A stretch of 64,000 bases of DNA from Clostridium sp. TW13 (GCF_024345225.1 NZ_BROD01000001.1:186001-250000), one strand, 5' to 3'; numbered from the stretch's first letter, positions 35,659 through 47,594 are shown. Numbers and translations: made by a program. The notes: generated from the sequence alone by a model not told the origin.

Positions 35659-36777
35659 TTGAAGAAGATAAAAGTTCTAACTATATTTGGAACTAGACCA
35701 GAAGCAGTTAAAATGGCTCCTTTAGTAAAGGAATTAGAATCAAGACAAGGAATAGAGTCAAAGGTTTGTGTAACAGCACAACATAGAGAAATGTTAGATC
35801 AAGTTTTGGAATTGTTTGAAATAGTGCCTGATTTCGACCTGAACATAATGAAAACCAAGCAAAGCCTAACTGGTATAACAAACAGAGTGCTGGAAGGATT
35901 AGAAGAATTATTTGTAAGTGAAAAGCCTGATATAATTTTAGTGCATGGTGATACAACAACAACTTTTGCTGGTGCTCTAGCTGCATTTTACCAACAAATA
36001 AAGGTTGGGCATGTAGAGGCTGGCTTAAGAACTTTTGATAAGTATTTTCCATTTCCAGAAGAAATGAATAGAAAATTAACAGCTTCTTTAGCTGACATGC
36101 ATTTTTCACCAACAGTAGGTTCAAAACAAAATCTTTTAAATGAAGGTGTAGCCGAAGAAGACATATATGTGACAGGAAATACTGTTATAGATGCTATGGC
36201 TCATACTGTAAAAGAAGGTTATGTTTTTGAAAATGATGAATTAAATAAAATAGATTTCAAGAATAAAAAGGTAATTATGATTACTGCTCATAGAAGAGAA
36301 AATTGGGGAGAAGGAATAGAAAATATTTGTGATGTACTTAGTGAAATTGTTGACGAAAATAAGGATGTTGAATTAATATATCTAGTACATTTAAATCCAA
36401 TTGTAAAAGATGTTGTTGATAAAAAATTAAAAAATAAGGAAAGAGTACATTTATTACCACCTTTAGATACAAAGGAAACTCATAATTTAATGAATAAGTG
36501 CTTTATGGTTATGACTGATTCTGGTGGATTGCAAGAAGAAGCCCCACATTTAGGAAAACCAGTATTAGTGTTAAGAGATGTAACAGAGAGACCAGAAGCA
36601 GTGGCAGCTGGTACTGTGAAGTTAGTTGGTACGAATATAGAAATAATTAAACAAGAAGCTAATAAACTTCTTAATAATGAGGAAGAGTACGCTAAGATGA
36701 GCAGAGCAATTAATCCTTATGGTGATGGATTAGCTTCTAAGAGAATAGCTGATGCAATAGAAAAATACTTTGAGTAG
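35659..36777 (+). CDS. wecB: UDP-N-acetylglucosamine 2-epimerase (non-hydrolysing)
   Basis: Converts UDP-GlcNAc to UDP-ManNAc for wall and surface polymers. 372 residues: VLTIFGTRPEAVKMAPLVKEL at the start, HGDTTTTFAGALAAF, VGHVEAGLRT, PFPEEMNRKL, ITAHRRENWGEG and MTDSGGLQEEAPHLGKPVLVLRD are all family marks. TTG start with CGGAGGG upstream. It shares a transcript with comEB. Confidence 0.96.
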   Translation: MKKIKVLTIFGTRPEAVKMAPLVKELESRQGIESKVCVTAQHREMLDQVLELFEIVPDFDLNIMKTKQSLTGITNRVLEGLEELFVSEKPDIILVHGDTTTTFAGALAAFYQQIKVGHVEAGLRTFDKYFPFPEEMNRKLTASLADMHFSPTVGSKQNLLNEGVAEEDIYVTGNTVIDAMAHTVKEGYVFENDELNKIDFKNKKVIMITAHRRENWGEGIENICDVLSEIVDENKDVELIYLVHLNPIVKDVVDKKLKNKERVHLLPPLDTKETHNLMNKCFMVMTDSGGLQEEAPHLGKPVLVLRDVTERPEAVAAGTVKLVGTNIEIIKQEANKLLNNEEEYAKMSRAINPYGDGLASKRIADAIEKYFE

Positions 36778-36824
36778 GCCTAAAAAATAAGAGAAAATCT
36801 CTAGTGGAAAGAGTAAATAAAAGT

Positions 36825-36842
36825 TTGTGTTTTTTTTAACAA
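36825..36842. promoter_or_regulatory. Possible Rex operator before thlA
   Basis: TTGTGTTTTTTTTAACAA matches the Rex consensus TTGTTAA-N4-TTAACAA at 11 of 14 defined positions with a perfect right half. It abuts the -35 box at 36850. Rex is known to control thiolase genes in solvent-forming clostridia. Confidence 0.5.
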
Positions 36843-36849
36843 ATTTCTA

Positions 36850-36878
36850 TTGATAAAACAATGAAACATGGTTATAAT
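36850..36878 (+). promoter_or_regulatory. Promoter of thlA
   Basis: TTGATA (36850-36855), a 17-base spacer and TATAAT (36873-36878), the same form as the well-known strong clostridial thl promoter. Confidence 0.85.
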
Positions 36879-36962
36879 TACATTATGAATAAAAACTAAT
36901 ACTTAGAACTCAAACTAGTAAAGATAATAATAATCTTAAGATAATTTAGGAGGTCATATTTT

Positions 36963-38141
36963 ATGAAAGAAGTAGTTATTGTAAGTGCAGTAAGAACAGC
37001 ACTAGGATCATTCGGAGGAAGTTTAAAGGATGTTCCTGCAGTAGATTTAGGAGCATTAGTTATAAAAGAAGCTGTTAAAAGAGCAGGAATTGATGGAGCA
37101 TGTGTTGAAGAAGTTATCATGGGTAACGTTATTCAAGCAGGTCTTGGACAAAACACTGCAAGACAAGCGGCTGTTAAAGCTGGATTACCATTAGAAGTAT
37201 CAGCATTAACAATAAACAAAGTTTGTGGTTCAGGATTAAGAGCTGTAAGTTTAGCTGCACAAACAATAAAAGCAGGAGATGCAGATGTAGTTATAGCAGG
37301 TGGAATGGAAAGTATGTCTCAAGCACCATACCTATTAAACCAAGCTAGATGGGGTCAAAGAATGGGAGACGGTAAGCTAGTAGATTCTATGATCAACGAT
37401 GCTTTATTTGATGCATTCAACCACTATCACATGGGAGTAACTGCTGAAAACATAGCAAAACAATGGAACTTAACTAGAGAAGAACAAGATGCTTTCTCAG
37501 CAGCTTCTCAACAAAAAGCTGAAGCAGCAATTAAATCAGGAAGATTTAAGGATGAAATAGTACCAGTTGTTATTCCTCAAAGAAAGGGAGAGCCAAAGGT
37601 ATTTGATACAGATGAATTCCCAAGATTCGGAACAACTGCAGAAACTTTAGCTAAGTTAAAGCCAGCATTTATAAAAGATGGTACAGTTACAGCAGGTAAT
37701 GCATCAGGTATCAATGATGGAGCAGCTGCTTTTGTAGTAATGAGTGCAGAAAAAGCAGAACAATTAGGATTAAAGCCATTAGCTAAGATAGTATCTTACG
37801 GATCAAAGGGACTAGATCCAGCTATAATGGGATATGGACCATTCCATGCAACAAAGAAAGCTTTAGAAAAAGCAAACTTAACAGTAGAAGATTTAGACTT
37901 AATTGAAGCTAATGAAGCATTTGCTGCTCAAAGCTTAGCTGTAGCTAAGGATTTAAAATTCGATATGAGCAAAGTAAATGTAAATGGTGGAGCTATAGCT
38001 TTAGGACACCCAGTTGGAGCATCTGGTGCTAGAATATTAGTTACATTACTTCATGAAATGCAAAAAAGAGATGCTAAAAAAGGTTTAGCTACTCTATGTA
38101 TAGGTGGAGGACTAGGAACAGCTATTATAGTTGAAAGATAG
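36963..38141 (+). CDS. thlA: Acetyl-CoA acetyltransferase (thiolase)
   Basis: Joins two acetyl-CoA into acetoacetyl-CoA, the first step to butyrate, butanol and acetone. 392 residues: [14 protein letters not shown], the nucleophile cysteine in [14 protein letters not shown], then EANEAFAAQ, the [17 protein letters not shown] histidine motif and the last catalytic cysteine in [12 protein letters not shown]. Codons are strongly biased to the preferred set, as expected for a very abundant enzyme. GGAGG is nine bases upstream. Monocistronic, with its own promoter, possible Rex site and strong terminator. Confidence 0.98.
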   Translation: MKEVVIVSAVRTALGSFGGSLKDVPAVDLGALVIKEAVKRAGIDGACVEEVIMGNVIQAGLGQNTARQAAVKAGLPLEVSALTINKVCGSGLRAVSLAAQTIKAGDADVVIAGGMESMSQAPYLLNQARWGQRMGDGKLVDSMINDALFDAFNHYHMGVTAENIAKQWNLTREEQDAFSAASQQKAEAAIKSGRFKDEIVPVVIPQRKGEPKVFDTDEFPRFGTTAETLAKLKPAFIKDGTVTAGNASGINDGAAAFVVMSAEKAEQLGLKPLAKIVSYGSKGLDPAIMGYGPFHATKKALEKANLTVEDLDLIEANEAFAAQSLAVAKDLKFDMSKVNVNGGAIALGHPVGASGARILVTLLHEMQKRDAKKGLATLCIGGGLGTAIIVER

Positions 38142-38149
38142 TTCTTTAT

Positions 38150-38190
38150 AAATCAGGTTGGAATTTTTTGAATTCCAACCTGATTTTTTT
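38150..38190 (+). terminator. Terminator of thlA
   Basis: A 16-bp stem AAATCAGGTTGGAATT/AATTCCAACCTGATTT with a long T-run. Confidence 0.95.
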
Positions 38191-38874
38191 ACTTAATTAT
38201 GAGGTATTTCTATCATATTCAATTTTTGTAAGAATTAATTGAGACATGTATATACAAATTATGAATTAATAATGATATAAAAAAATCAAAAATAGTATTA
38301 TTGAACTGAACAGTATAAAAAAGTTCTATAAATATTGTAATTACCTAAAGTTTCAGATTGATAAGAAAAAAGTATATTACATAAAACGGAATAATGTAAA
38401 AAGATTTTGATACTAAAATATTTATAAATGTTAACAAAGTGTTAAAAATTAAAAAAAAATTAATTGCATGATGAATAAAATGAAATTAAATTATTCATTA
38501 AAACAATATAGAATTATAGACATGAAATTATAATAAAACACAAAATTATAATAAAAAACAATAAAATACTTATAATTTTAGCAAAAAAGCATAAAATATT
38601 GTCTAAACATGTTTTATGAAAATGTTAACATTGGAGTAAGAATGAAAAAAATCATTTTTGAAAAAATTCAGAAAAATGAAGGCTTATTTAAAAAAAATCT
38701 TTTTGGTTTATAATCCAATATGTTTTTGAAGATAGAAGGAGTAAACAAGAATACTGAAGAGATAAATTATGATAGCAATCTATATTAGATAGAAATGCTT
38801 TAAAATTAGAATTTAACAAAGGAAACCTAGAGTAATATAATAAGAACATGCTCGAGCAAGGAGAAAATCTATTT
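38191..38874 (+). other. Long AT-rich region before the ATP synthase operon
   Basis: About 680 bases without a standard gene. It holds the dyad TTAACAAAGTGTTAA (38431-38445), several TATAAT-like strings but no clear -35/-10 pair, and a 23-codon frame at 38642-38713 (MKKIIFEKIQKNEGLF...) with GGAG five bases before its ATG. Promoter and leader of the atp operon must lie here. Confidence 0.5.
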
Positions 38875-39243
38875 ATGAATTCAAAGTTGAAAGAATTATT
38901 AATTGGTACATCTAAATCAAACATAACATTGGGATCTTTAACTACAATAGTATTAATGATAGCATTGAGGTTTGATGCTGGTGTAAGTTTTTTTACTGGG
39001 CTTTTATTGTATAATATAAGCTTAATTATAAAAGGCTATACACTAGAAGGTCTTCTTATAAAAAGTAACATAAACAAAATAGGAATAATAATTCTAGATA
39101 GTATCAGAATAATAGTTGTTGTGCTAGCAGCCCTTTTATTTAAGGATAACCTTATAAATATATTGTGCTACTGTGCAGGAATAGTTTTCAACTATTTATC
39201 TATAGGTATCTGCTTTTTTAGAAAAGAGAGAGGAAGTGAATAA
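38875..39243 (+). CDS. atpI: ATP synthase protein I
   Basis: A 122-residue protein with four hydrophobic segments, the usual first gene of atp operons; it helps c-ring assembly. Sequence conservation is low and the call relies on position and topology. AAGGAG is 11 bases before ATG 38875. It overlaps the atpB start. Confidence 0.75.
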   Translation: MNSKLKELLIGTSKSNITLGSLTTIVLMIALRFDAGVSFFTGLLLYNISLIIKGYTLEGLLIKSNINKIGIIILDSIRIIVVVLAALLFKDNLINILCYCAGIVFNYLSIGICFFRKERGSE

Positions 39244-39913
39244 GGTGGAGGAAATAGAACCAATATTTTCAATTCCAATCGGTAGTTTTCATATTAACAT
39301 TACTTTATCTTTAATTGTGCAATGGATTATAATGATTATTGTCGGAGTTTTACTACTTTGGTTAGCGAGCAACTTAAAGAAGGTTCCAGGCAAGAAGCAA
39401 ACTGTTGCAGAAATGTTTTATAAGACAATAAAAGGTGTGGTTACGTCTAATATGGGGAATAGCTATGAAAGCTATGTACCGATATTTGGAACATTGGCAG
39501 TATTTTTACTTCTTATGAATTTTACGGGGTTAATTGGAATTACTCCCCCAACAAAAGATTATAGCGTTTGCTTAGGTTTAGCATTATGTTCATTCCTAAT
39601 GATTCATGCAAATGCAATCAAAAAGATGGGTTTTGGTCATTATTTATTGGGATATGGTAAGCCATTTATTCCAATGTTGCCTATCAACATTATGGAAAGA
39701 GCAGTATTCCCAGCAACACTTTCACTCAGACTTTTTGGTAATGTGCTTGCGGGTACAGTTATTTTGGACTTGATTTATAAGAATATGGGACATTTTGCAG
39801 TAGGAGTTCCAATCATAGGTCATTTATATTTTGACTTATTTGATGGTGGAATACAAATGGTTGTATTTTTAATGTTAACAATGATTAATATTAAGTTACT
39901 TCCAGAACATTAA
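39236..39913 (+). CDS. atpB: ATP synthase subunit a
   Basis: The stator channel subunit of Fo, 225 residues with five or six membrane helices. The essential arginine lies in [31 protein letters not shown] and [10 protein letters not shown]-like [12 protein letters not shown] are typical. The start may be GTG 39236, which overlaps atpI, or GTG 39245; the ribosome-site spacing does not decide clearly. Confidence 0.94.
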   Translation: MNKVEEIEPIFSIPIGSFHINITLSLIVQWIIMIIVGVLLLWLASNLKKVPGKKQTVAEMFYKTIKGVVTSNMGNSYESYVPIFGTLAVFLLLMNFTGLIGITPPTKDYSVCLGLALCSFLMIHANAIKKMGFGHYLLGYGKPFIPMLPINIMERAVFPATLSLRLFGNVLAGTVILDLIYKNMGHFAVGVPIIGHLYFDLFDGGIQMVVFLMLTMINIKLLPEH

Positions 39914-39941
39914 AATATTTATTTTTAAGGAGGATTTTATA

Positions 39942-40154
39942 ATGATAGCATTAGGAGCAGGAATTGCAGTATTAACAGGTTTTGGAGCAGGTATTGGTCT
40001 TGGTATAGCAACAGGTAAGGCTGTTGAAGGTGTGTCAAGACAACCAGAAGCAAGTGGAAAGATAACATCAACTCTTCTAATCGGTGGTGCTCTTGCAGAA
40101 GGTACAGCAATCTACGGTCTAGTAATAGCAATCATGTTATTCGCTAAACTATAA
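39942..40154 (+). CDS. atpE: ATP synthase subunit c
   Basis: A 70-residue two-helix hairpin that forms the rotor ring. Helix 1 is glycine-rich ([15 protein letters not shown]), the loop is SRQPEASGK and the ion-binding glutamate is E53 ([10 protein letters not shown]). The position that is glutamine in sodium-type rings is L20, and the residue after E53 is glycine instead of serine, so proton coupling is more likely. AAGGAGG precedes it. Confidence 0.97.
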   Translation: MIALGAGIAVLTGFGAGIGLGIATGKAVEGVSRQPEASGKITSTLLIGGALAEGTAIYGLVIAIMLFAKL

Positions 40155-40257
40155 GATTTATTAATGTTTTATTGATAAAAAGTTTAATTAAAAAATAAAA
40201 AACTTTGTGAGTAATTAATTATAAGTAATTTGACTCCGAAGGGAGGTCAGGAGATAT

Positions 40258-40737
40258 ATGAAAATAGATGTGTCTATAGTTATATTTTCAATGATAAACT
40301 TTGTCATTATAGTCTTATTTGCTAAACACTTTTTCTTTGATAAAGTACAAAACGTTATTGAAGAAAGAGAAACTGCAATCAAAGATAGTATTGATAAAGC
40401 AGAAGATGATGCGGAAAAGGCAAGAGTGTTATTACTTGAAAATCAAAAGGCATTACAAACTGCTAGAGTTGAAGGAAACAAAATAGTAGAAGAAAAGAAA
40501 CAAAAAGCAGATAAGATCTACGATGAGATAGTAGAAGAAGCAAATGCAGAAGCAAAAGCTATACTAGAGAGAACAACTGTAGAAATTTCAAGAGAGAAAG
40601 AAAAAGCTCAACATGAAGTTAAAACACAAGTTGTTGATTTAGCTATGTTAATCTCAGCAAAAGCTCTTGAAGAGTCAATAGACGATGAAAAGCATAGAGC
40701 ATTAATAAATGATTTTATAGCTAAGGTAGGTATCTAA
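40258..40737 (+). CDS. atpF: ATP synthase subunit b
   Basis: 159 residues: one membrane helix (about 5-25) and a long charged helix typical of the peripheral stalk (KVQNVIEERETAIKDSIDKAEDDAEKARVLL). GGGAGG upstream. Two bases separate it from atpH. Confidence 0.96.
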   Translation: MKIDVSIVIFSMINFVIIVLFAKHFFFDKVQNVIEERETAIKDSIDKAEDDAEKARVLLLENQKALQTARVEGNKIVEEKKQKADKIYDEIVEEANAEAKAILERTTVEISREKEKAQHEVKTQVVDLAMLISAKALEESIDDEKHRALINDFIAKVGI

Positions 40738-40739
40738 TT

Positions 40740-41279
40740 ATGTATGAGTTTTTAGATAGAAGATATGCATTAGCCCTTTACCAAGTAGCAGAAGAAAAAG
40801 GTAAAGTTCAAGAGTATCTTGATGATTTGAGAGAAATCTGCGACTTTATCGATAATGATGAGAATTTTCAAGAAGTAATAAGACATCCTCAAATTAGTAC
40901 TGTAGAAAAGAAGAAACTTTTTACAAGAATATTTGAAGGTCAGATAGATAAAGATTTATTATCTTTCTTAATTGTTCTTATAGAAAAAGGAAGAATATCT
41001 TTCTTAAGAGAAAAATTAAATGAGATGGAGAATATTTATCTTGAAAAGCACAATACAATTAATGTTAATGTTAAGAGTGTTATTCCGTTAACTTCTGAAC
41101 AAGTTGAAAACTTAACAAATAAACTTCAAATTAAATATAATAAAAAAATAATAATAGAACAAGAAATTGATAAGAGCATAATTGGCGGTCTATACGTTAA
41201 AGTTGGAAATGATGTCATTGATGGCACCATAAAATCTAAATTAGACGAAATGAAAGCATTAATGCTTAAGAGAGAATAG
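40740..41279 (+). CDS. atpH: ATP synthase subunit delta
   Basis: 179 residues joining the peripheral stalk to F1. [21 protein letters not shown] at the start and [25 protein letters not shown] at the end are conserved. It starts two bases after atpF, so coupled translation is likely. Confidence 0.96.
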   Translation: MYEFLDRRYALALYQVAEEKGKVQEYLDDLREICDFIDNDENFQEVIRHPQISTVEKKKLFTRIFEGQIDKDLLSFLIVLIEKGRISFLREKLNEMENIYLEKHNTINVNVKSVIPLTSEQVENLTNKLQIKYNKKIIIEQEIDKSIIGGLYVKVGNDVIDGTIKSKLDEMKALMLKRE

Positions 41280-41289
41280 AGGTGAGTCT

Positions 41290-42804
41290 ATGAATATCAA
41301 ACCAGAAGAAATTACTTCTATAATAAAGAATGAAATACAAAAGTATGAAAAGAATATACAGACTGTAGATTCAGGTACAATAGTACAAATAGGTGATGGT
41401 GTTGCTAGAGTTTACGGTTTAGATGATTGTATGCAAGGTGAACTTTTAATATTCCCTAATGATGTATACGGCATGGCTCTAAACCTAGAACAAGATAACG
41501 TAGGTTGCGTTCTTTTAGGCTCAGAAAAGGGTATAAAAGAAGGGGACGTTGTTAAGAGAACTGGCAAGATTGTTGAAGTACCAGTTGGAGATGCAATGAT
41601 CGGAAGAGTATTAAACTCTTTAGGTCAACCAATAGATGGTAAAGGACCTGTCAATAATGATGGATTCAGACCTATAGAAGTACATGCGCCAAGTATTATA
41701 GATAGAAGTTCAGTTAATCAACCATTACAAACAGGTATAAAGGCTATAGACTCAATGATTCCTATTGGAAGGGGTCAAAGAGAGTTAATTATAGGTGACA
41801 GACAAACAGGTAAGACAGCTATAGCTATAGATACAATTCTTAACCAAAAAGGTAAAGATGTAATTTGTATTTATGTTGCAATAGGTCAAAAGCAATCAAC
41901 AGTTGCTAATATAGTAAATACATTACAAGAAGCAGATGCATTAGATTATACAATAGTTGTAGCATCAACTGCATCAGAAAGTGCTCCATTACAATATCTA
42001 GCACCATATGCAGGATGTTCAATGGGTGAATACTTCATGCATAAAGGTAAGGATGTATTAATAGTATATGATGATTTATCAAAACATGCAGTTGCATATA
42101 GAACAATGTCATTACTATTAAAGAGAGCACCAGGTAGAGAAGCTTATCCTGGAGATGTATTCTATATACATTCAAGATTACTTGAAAGAGCAGCTAAGTT
42201 ATCAGCAAAACTTGGTGGCGGTTCTATAACTGCACTTCCAATAATTGAAACATTAGCAGGAGATGTAACTGCTTATATTCCAACAAACGTAATATCAATT
42301 ACTGACGGACAAATATTCCTAGAATCAGAATTATTCTATGCAGGACAAAGACCAGCTGTTAATGCAGGTATATCTGTATCAAGAGTTGGTGGTAGTGCTC
42401 AAATTAAAGCAATGAAACAAGTAAGTGGTACTTTAAGACTTGAGTTAGCTCAGTATAGAGAACTTGCAGCCTTTGCTCAATTTGGTTCTGATTTAGATAA
42501 AGATACAAGTTACAGACTTGAAAAAGGTAAGAGAATCACTGAAGTTTTAAAACAAGATCAGTATTCTCCAATGGATGTTGAAAAGCAAATAATGATATTA
42601 TATGCTGTAACAAACAACTTCTTATCTGATATCAAAGTTAGTGATATAAAGCGTTTTGAAGAAGAATATTTTGAATATGTTGATACTCACTATAGAGATC
42701 TTACAAAAGCTATAATAGAGAAAAAAGCTTTAGATGATGAGATAAAGAGCAAGTTAGAATTATCAATAAATGAATTTAAGAAAATATTTCTACAAGGTGC
42801 ATAG
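41290..42804 (+). CDS. atpA: ATP synthase subunit alpha
   Basis: 504 residues of the non-catalytic F1 subunit. P-loop [14 protein letters not shown], signature [17 protein letters not shown], and arginine-finger region in [14 protein letters not shown] precedes ATG. Confidence 0.99.
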   Translation: MNIKPEEITSIIKNEIQKYEKNIQTVDSGTIVQIGDGVARVYGLDDCMQGELLIFPNDVYGMALNLEQDNVGCVLLGSEKGIKEGDVVKRTGKIVEVPVGDAMIGRVLNSLGQPIDGKGPVNNDGFRPIEVHAPSIIDRSSVNQPLQTGIKAIDSMIPIGRGQRELIIGDRQTGKTAIAIDTILNQKGKDVICIYVAIGQKQSTVANIVNTLQEADALDYTIVVASTASESAPLQYLAPYAGCSMGEYFMHKGKDVLIVYDDLSKHAVAYRTMSLLLKRAPGREAYPGDVFYIHSRLLERAAKLSAKLGGGSITALPIIETLAGDVTAYIPTNVISITDGQIFLESELFYAGQRPAVNAGISVSRVGGSAQIKAMKQVSGTLRLELAQYRELAAFAQFGSDLDKDTSYRLEKGKRITEVLKQDQYSPMDVEKQIMILYAVTNNFLSDIKVSDIKRFEEEYFEYVDTHYRDLTKAIIEKKALDDEIKSKLELSINEFKKIFLQGA

Positions 42805-42843
42805 CTTATTTTAAGCTATGCAAAATTTTAGGAGGTGGAAGTT

Positions 42844-43695
42844 ATGGCAGCTGGGTTAATTGATATAAAACGTAGAATTAAATCAGTTACAAACACAAGA
42901 AAAATTACAAAAGCCATGGGTCTTGTAGCCACTTCTAAACTTAGAAAAATAAGATTAGCGCTTAGTGTTAATAATAAGTATTTTGAGTCAGTAGAAAAGG
43001 TAACTAATGAATTTCTAGCATCTTTAGATGTTGAAAATGACAATATTTATTTTAACAACAACAATTCAAAAAAGAAGTTATACATAGTTATGGCTTCTGA
43101 TTCTGGATTATGTGGTGGATACAATGCTAATGTTGTACAAAAACTAAAGGCTGAAGCTGACAAAATGGAAGTTAAGCCAGTAATTATGGTGGTTGGACAA
43201 AGAGGTATTCCATATGTAAGAAAGTATCATTTTGAAACGATAGCTGAATATGTTCAAATTTCAGATATGCCAACAGTAAAGGAATCTAGAATAATATTTG
43301 AGCATGCGCTAAGGTTATATAAAGAAGGCGAAGTTGGAGAAGTAAACATAGTTTATACAGAGTTTATGTCTCAGGTTAAACAAGAAGTTAAAACTAAAAA
43401 ATTCTTACCTTTAGAACAAGGTGATAAAAAATCACAAGGTGAATATCTAATAGAACCAGCAGGCTCAGAGGTTGTTGAAAATGTATTAGATGTTTATTTA
43501 AAGGCAGTAGTTCAAAATATAATGCTACATTCAAAATGTAGTGAATATAGTTCAAGAATGTCTGCTATGGATGGTGCTTCAAAGAATGCAAATGACTTAT
43601 TAGATGCGTTAAATACTAAATTCAATAGAATAAGACAGACTGCAATAACACAAGAAATAACTGAAATAGTAAGTGGAGCACAAGCACAAAATTAG
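42844..43695 (+). CDS. atpG: ATP synthase subunit gamma
   Basis: 283 residues of the central rotor shaft: DIKRRIKSVTNTRKITKAMGLVATSKLRK at the N-terminus and ASKNANDLLDALNTKFNRIRQTAITQEITEIVSGA at the C-terminus, the two coiled-coil ends. ATG 42844 follows AGGAGGTGG; an earlier GTG lies within that site. Confidence 0.98.
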   Translation: MAAGLIDIKRRIKSVTNTRKITKAMGLVATSKLRKIRLALSVNNKYFESVEKVTNEFLASLDVENDNIYFNNNNSKKKLYIVMASDSGLCGGYNANVVQKLKAEADKMEVKPVIMVVGQRGIPYVRKYHFETIAEYVQISDMPTVKESRIIFEHALRLYKEGEVGEVNIVYTEFMSQVKQEVKTKKFLPLEQGDKKSQGEYLIEPAGSEVVENVLDVYLKAVVQNIMLHSKCSEYSSRMSAMDGASKNANDLLDALNTKFNRIRQTAITQEITEIVSGAQAQN

Positions 43696-43711
43696 TAAGG
43701 AGGTATTCTAA

Positions 43712-45106
<1,395 letters not shown>

Positions 45107-45129
45107 TATCTTAGAAAGGGGATAGTATT

Positions 45130-45534
45130 ATGAGTACTTTTAAGTTTACCTTAATAACGCCTGATAAGAGTGTATTTTCTGGAAATGCTAAGAAATTTAA
45201 ATCAACAAGTCTTAGTGGACAGTTTGAAATCTTACCAAACCATGGAAGATTTATTACTGTTACTAAACCGGGAATGACTGAATTTGTTGATGAAAATGAT
45301 AAGGTATATAAGCTATTTACTTCTACTGGAGTAGTAGAGTTTGGTAATAATGAACTAACATTTTGTTGCGATGCAGCAGAATTACCAGAAGATATAGATA
45401 TTGAAAGAGCAGAAGAGGCCAAAGAAAGAGCAGAAAAGAGAATTGAAGCTAAAGATGGTGTGGATATAACAAGAGCACAGATTGCATTGACAAGAGCTTT
45501 AGCTAGAATAGATGTCTCAAGTAAATTAAAATAA
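45130..45534 (+). CDS. atpC: ATP synthase subunit epsilon
   Basis: 134 residues: an N-terminal beta sandwich (LITPDKSVFSGNAKKFK, SLSGQFEILPNHGRFITV) and a C-terminal two-helix regulatory part (RAEEAKERAEKRIEA). It ends the atp operon before a strong terminator. Confidence 0.96.
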   Translation: MSTFKFTLITPDKSVFSGNAKKFKSTSLSGQFEILPNHGRFITVTKPGMTEFVDENDKVYKLFTSTGVVEFGNNELTFCCDAAELPEDIDIERAEEAKERAEKRIEAKDGVDITRAQIALTRALARIDVSSKLK

Positions 45535-45543
45535 ACAAGTTTT

Positions 45544-45580
45544 AAAAGAATTATGTACTGAGTGCATAATTCTTTTTTTT
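45544..45580 (+). terminator. Terminator of the atp operon
   Basis: AAAAGAATTATG/CATAATTCTTTT with a run of eight Ts. Confidence 0.93.
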
Positions 45581-45634
45581 GTTTTGTTTAAAAATTACAT
45601 AAAAGGCTAATAATGAAAAAAGAGAGGTGGGGAA

Positions 45635-46264
45635 ATGAAAAAAAATTTATTTGTTAAAATTAGCTTTTTATGCTTTTTTGTTTTATTTATTTTAGGTAAT
45701 GTTGATATTAATGAAAACAATTATTATAAAATTTTAGGACCCAATATGAATTTTCAAGAAGTTGGAGTTAAACAAGTTTCCACATATAAATGCAATCCTC
45801 AAATAATAGTTAATAATTTAAAAAATAAAAGTAAAATAAAATCTATAAATTATAATGAAAATAATATAACAATTATTGGCGAAAAGAATACTATAAATTA
45901 TGAAGCTATTATAGGAGTAAATGAAACTAAAGAAATGAGCATTGTATCAGAAAAAAACACAAATAAAAAAGAAGTTACCATCATTAAAAAACAATTAGAA
46001 GAATTAACAAATGATACATGTGAAAACAGACGATATTTTACTTATATAAAGGGAAAACTAGGTGTATCTAAAGATACTGAATTAGATACATTGGAAACAA
46101 ATTTGATTAATATTGGAGCCACAAATATTAAATCAATTCCCATTAATTCTGGGTATGTAGGAGTAGCCACAATAAATTCCTTTAATCTTAATTATGCTAT
46201 ATGTAATTACAATTCCGGCACATATATCATTTTGGGTACCCCAGATATATTTGCAACATATTAA
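45635..46264 (+). CDS. YwmB-like protein
   Basis: A 209-residue secreted protein with a signal segment (VKISFLCFFVLFILGNV). It is 20 bases before murA, and in Bacillus ywmB precedes murAA and spoIID in the same way. The mature part shows two alternating strand/helix halves (YYKILGPNMNFQEVGVKQVSTY and IYIKGKLGVSKDTELDTLETNL-like), as in the TATA-binding-protein-like YwmB fold. Weak sequence conservation, strong context. Role unknown. Confidence 0.72.
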   Translation: MKKNLFVKISFLCFFVLFILGNVDINENNYYKILGPNMNFQEVGVKQVSTYKCNPQIIVNNLKNKSKIKSINYNENNITIIGEKNTINYEAIIGVNETKEMSIVSEKNTNKKEVTIIKKQLEELTNDTCENRRYFTYIKGKLGVSKDTELDTLETNLINIGATNIKSIPINSGYVGVATINSFNLNYAICNYNSGTYIILGTPDIFATY

Positions 46265-46284
46265 CAATTTTAATGGAGGACATT

Positions 46285-47550
46285 ATGGAGAAGATAGTAA
46301 TTAATGGTGGGAATGAACTAAGTGGTGAAGTAAATATCAGCTCAGCAAAAAATGCAGTTTTGCCTATAATTGCAGCATCTATTTTATGTAATGAGGATTT
46401 AATCATTGATAACACACCTATGTTAGAAGATGTTGCTGTTATATCAGATGTATTAAGTGAATTAGGGTCTAAAGTAATTATAAATAAAAATACAGATGAA
46501 ATTTTAATCAATACAAAAGACATAAAGCCTGTCAATACAAATTCAGAACTTATAAGAAAAATGAGAGCCTCTTTTTTAATTTTAGGTCCGATGTTATCTA
46601 AATTCGGTATATGTAAGTTATCAATGCCAGGTGGATGCAATATAGGCTCAAGACCAATCGATTTACATCTAAAAGGATTAAAAGCTTTAGGTGCTGAAAT
46701 TGAAATTGGGCATGGTTTTGTAGAAGCTAAAGCAAAAAAATTAAAGGGAAATAGAATCTATTTAGATTTTCCTTCAGTAGGAGCAACAGAAAATATAATT
46801 ATGGCTTCTGCTTTAGCAGAGGGTACAACTATAATTGAAAATGCTGCAGAAGAACCAGAAATTGTAGATTTGGTTAATTTTTTAAACACAATGGGAGCAA
46901 AAATTGATGGAGCAGGAACAGGACAAATAATTATCGAAGGTGTAGATGAATTAAAAGGAACAAGATATACTCCTATATATGATAGAATTGAAGCAGGAAC
47001 ATTCTTAGTGGCAGCAGCAGTAACTAAAAGCAAATTAACTGTAAATGGAATTAATGAAGAACACTTAAGACCAGTAATTGAAAAACTAAAAGAGTGTGGA
47101 GTTCTTATAGAATTAATTAATGATAATAAGTCAATAATTGTAGATGGACGTAATGAAAGACGAGGAGTTAGTATAAAAACATTACCATATCCAGGATTTC
47201 CTACAGATATGCAAGCACAAATGATGACAATGTTATCTCTAGCCCAAGGTTCAAGTGTAATTACAGAAACCATATTCGAAAATAGATTTATGCATGCAAC
47301 TGAACTTATTAGAATGGGTGCCAATATAAAAGTAGATGGAAGATCTGCATTTGTAGAAGGCGTTAGAAGATTAAGTGGATGTGAAGTTAAGGCAACAGAT
47401 CTTAGAGCAGGAGCTGCAATGATTTTAGCAGGTCTTGTAGCTGATGGATATACAAAGGTTACAGATGTTTATCATATTGATAGAGGTTATGTGAGAATAG
47501 AAGACAAATTAAGAAAATTAGGTGCAGATATTTATAGAATAAATGAATAA
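46285..47550 (+). CDS. murA: UDP-N-acetylglucosamine 1-carboxyvinyltransferase
   Basis: The first committed step of peptidoglycan synthesis. 421 residues: INGGNELSGEVNISSAKNAVLPIIAA at the start and the loop MPGGCNIGSRPIDLHLKGL with the phosphoenolpyruvate-binding cysteine, which is the fosfomycin-sensitive form. ATG 46285 has TGGAGG upstream; the ATG 12 bases earlier overlaps that site. Confidence 0.97.
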   Translation: MEKIVINGGNELSGEVNISSAKNAVLPIIAASILCNEDLIIDNTPMLEDVAVISDVLSELGSKVIINKNTDEILINTKDIKPVNTNSELIRKMRASFLILGPMLSKFGICKLSMPGGCNIGSRPIDLHLKGLKALGAEIEIGHGFVEAKAKKLKGNRIYLDFPSVGATENIIMASALAEGTTIIENAAEEPEIVDLVNFLNTMGAKIDGAGTGQIIIEGVDELKGTRYTPIYDRIEAGTFLVAAAVTKSKLTVNGINEEHLRPVIEKLKECGVLIELINDNKSIIVDGRNERRGVSIKTLPYPGFPTDMQAQMMTMLSLAQGSSVITETIFENRFMHATELIRMGANIKVDGRSAFVEGVRRLSGCEVKATDLRAGAAMILAGLVADGYTKVTDVYHIDRGYVRIEDKLRKLGADIYRINE

Positions 47551-47557
47551 TCTGCTA

Positions 47558-47594
47558 CAAAACAGCTATATCTTTGATATAGCTGTTTTATTTT
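47558..47594 (+). terminator. Terminator of murA
   Basis: AAAACAGCTATATC/GATATAGCTGTTTT, then ATTTT. Confidence 0.92.

Noticed and set aside
35708-36124. A 138-codon minus-strand frame, very rich in leucine
   Set aside because: Shadow of wecB; composition is the reverse of its A-rich codons.
46758-47324. A 188-codon minus-strand frame
   Set aside because: It lies antisense inside murA, lacks a ribosome site and follows the codon shadow of that gene.
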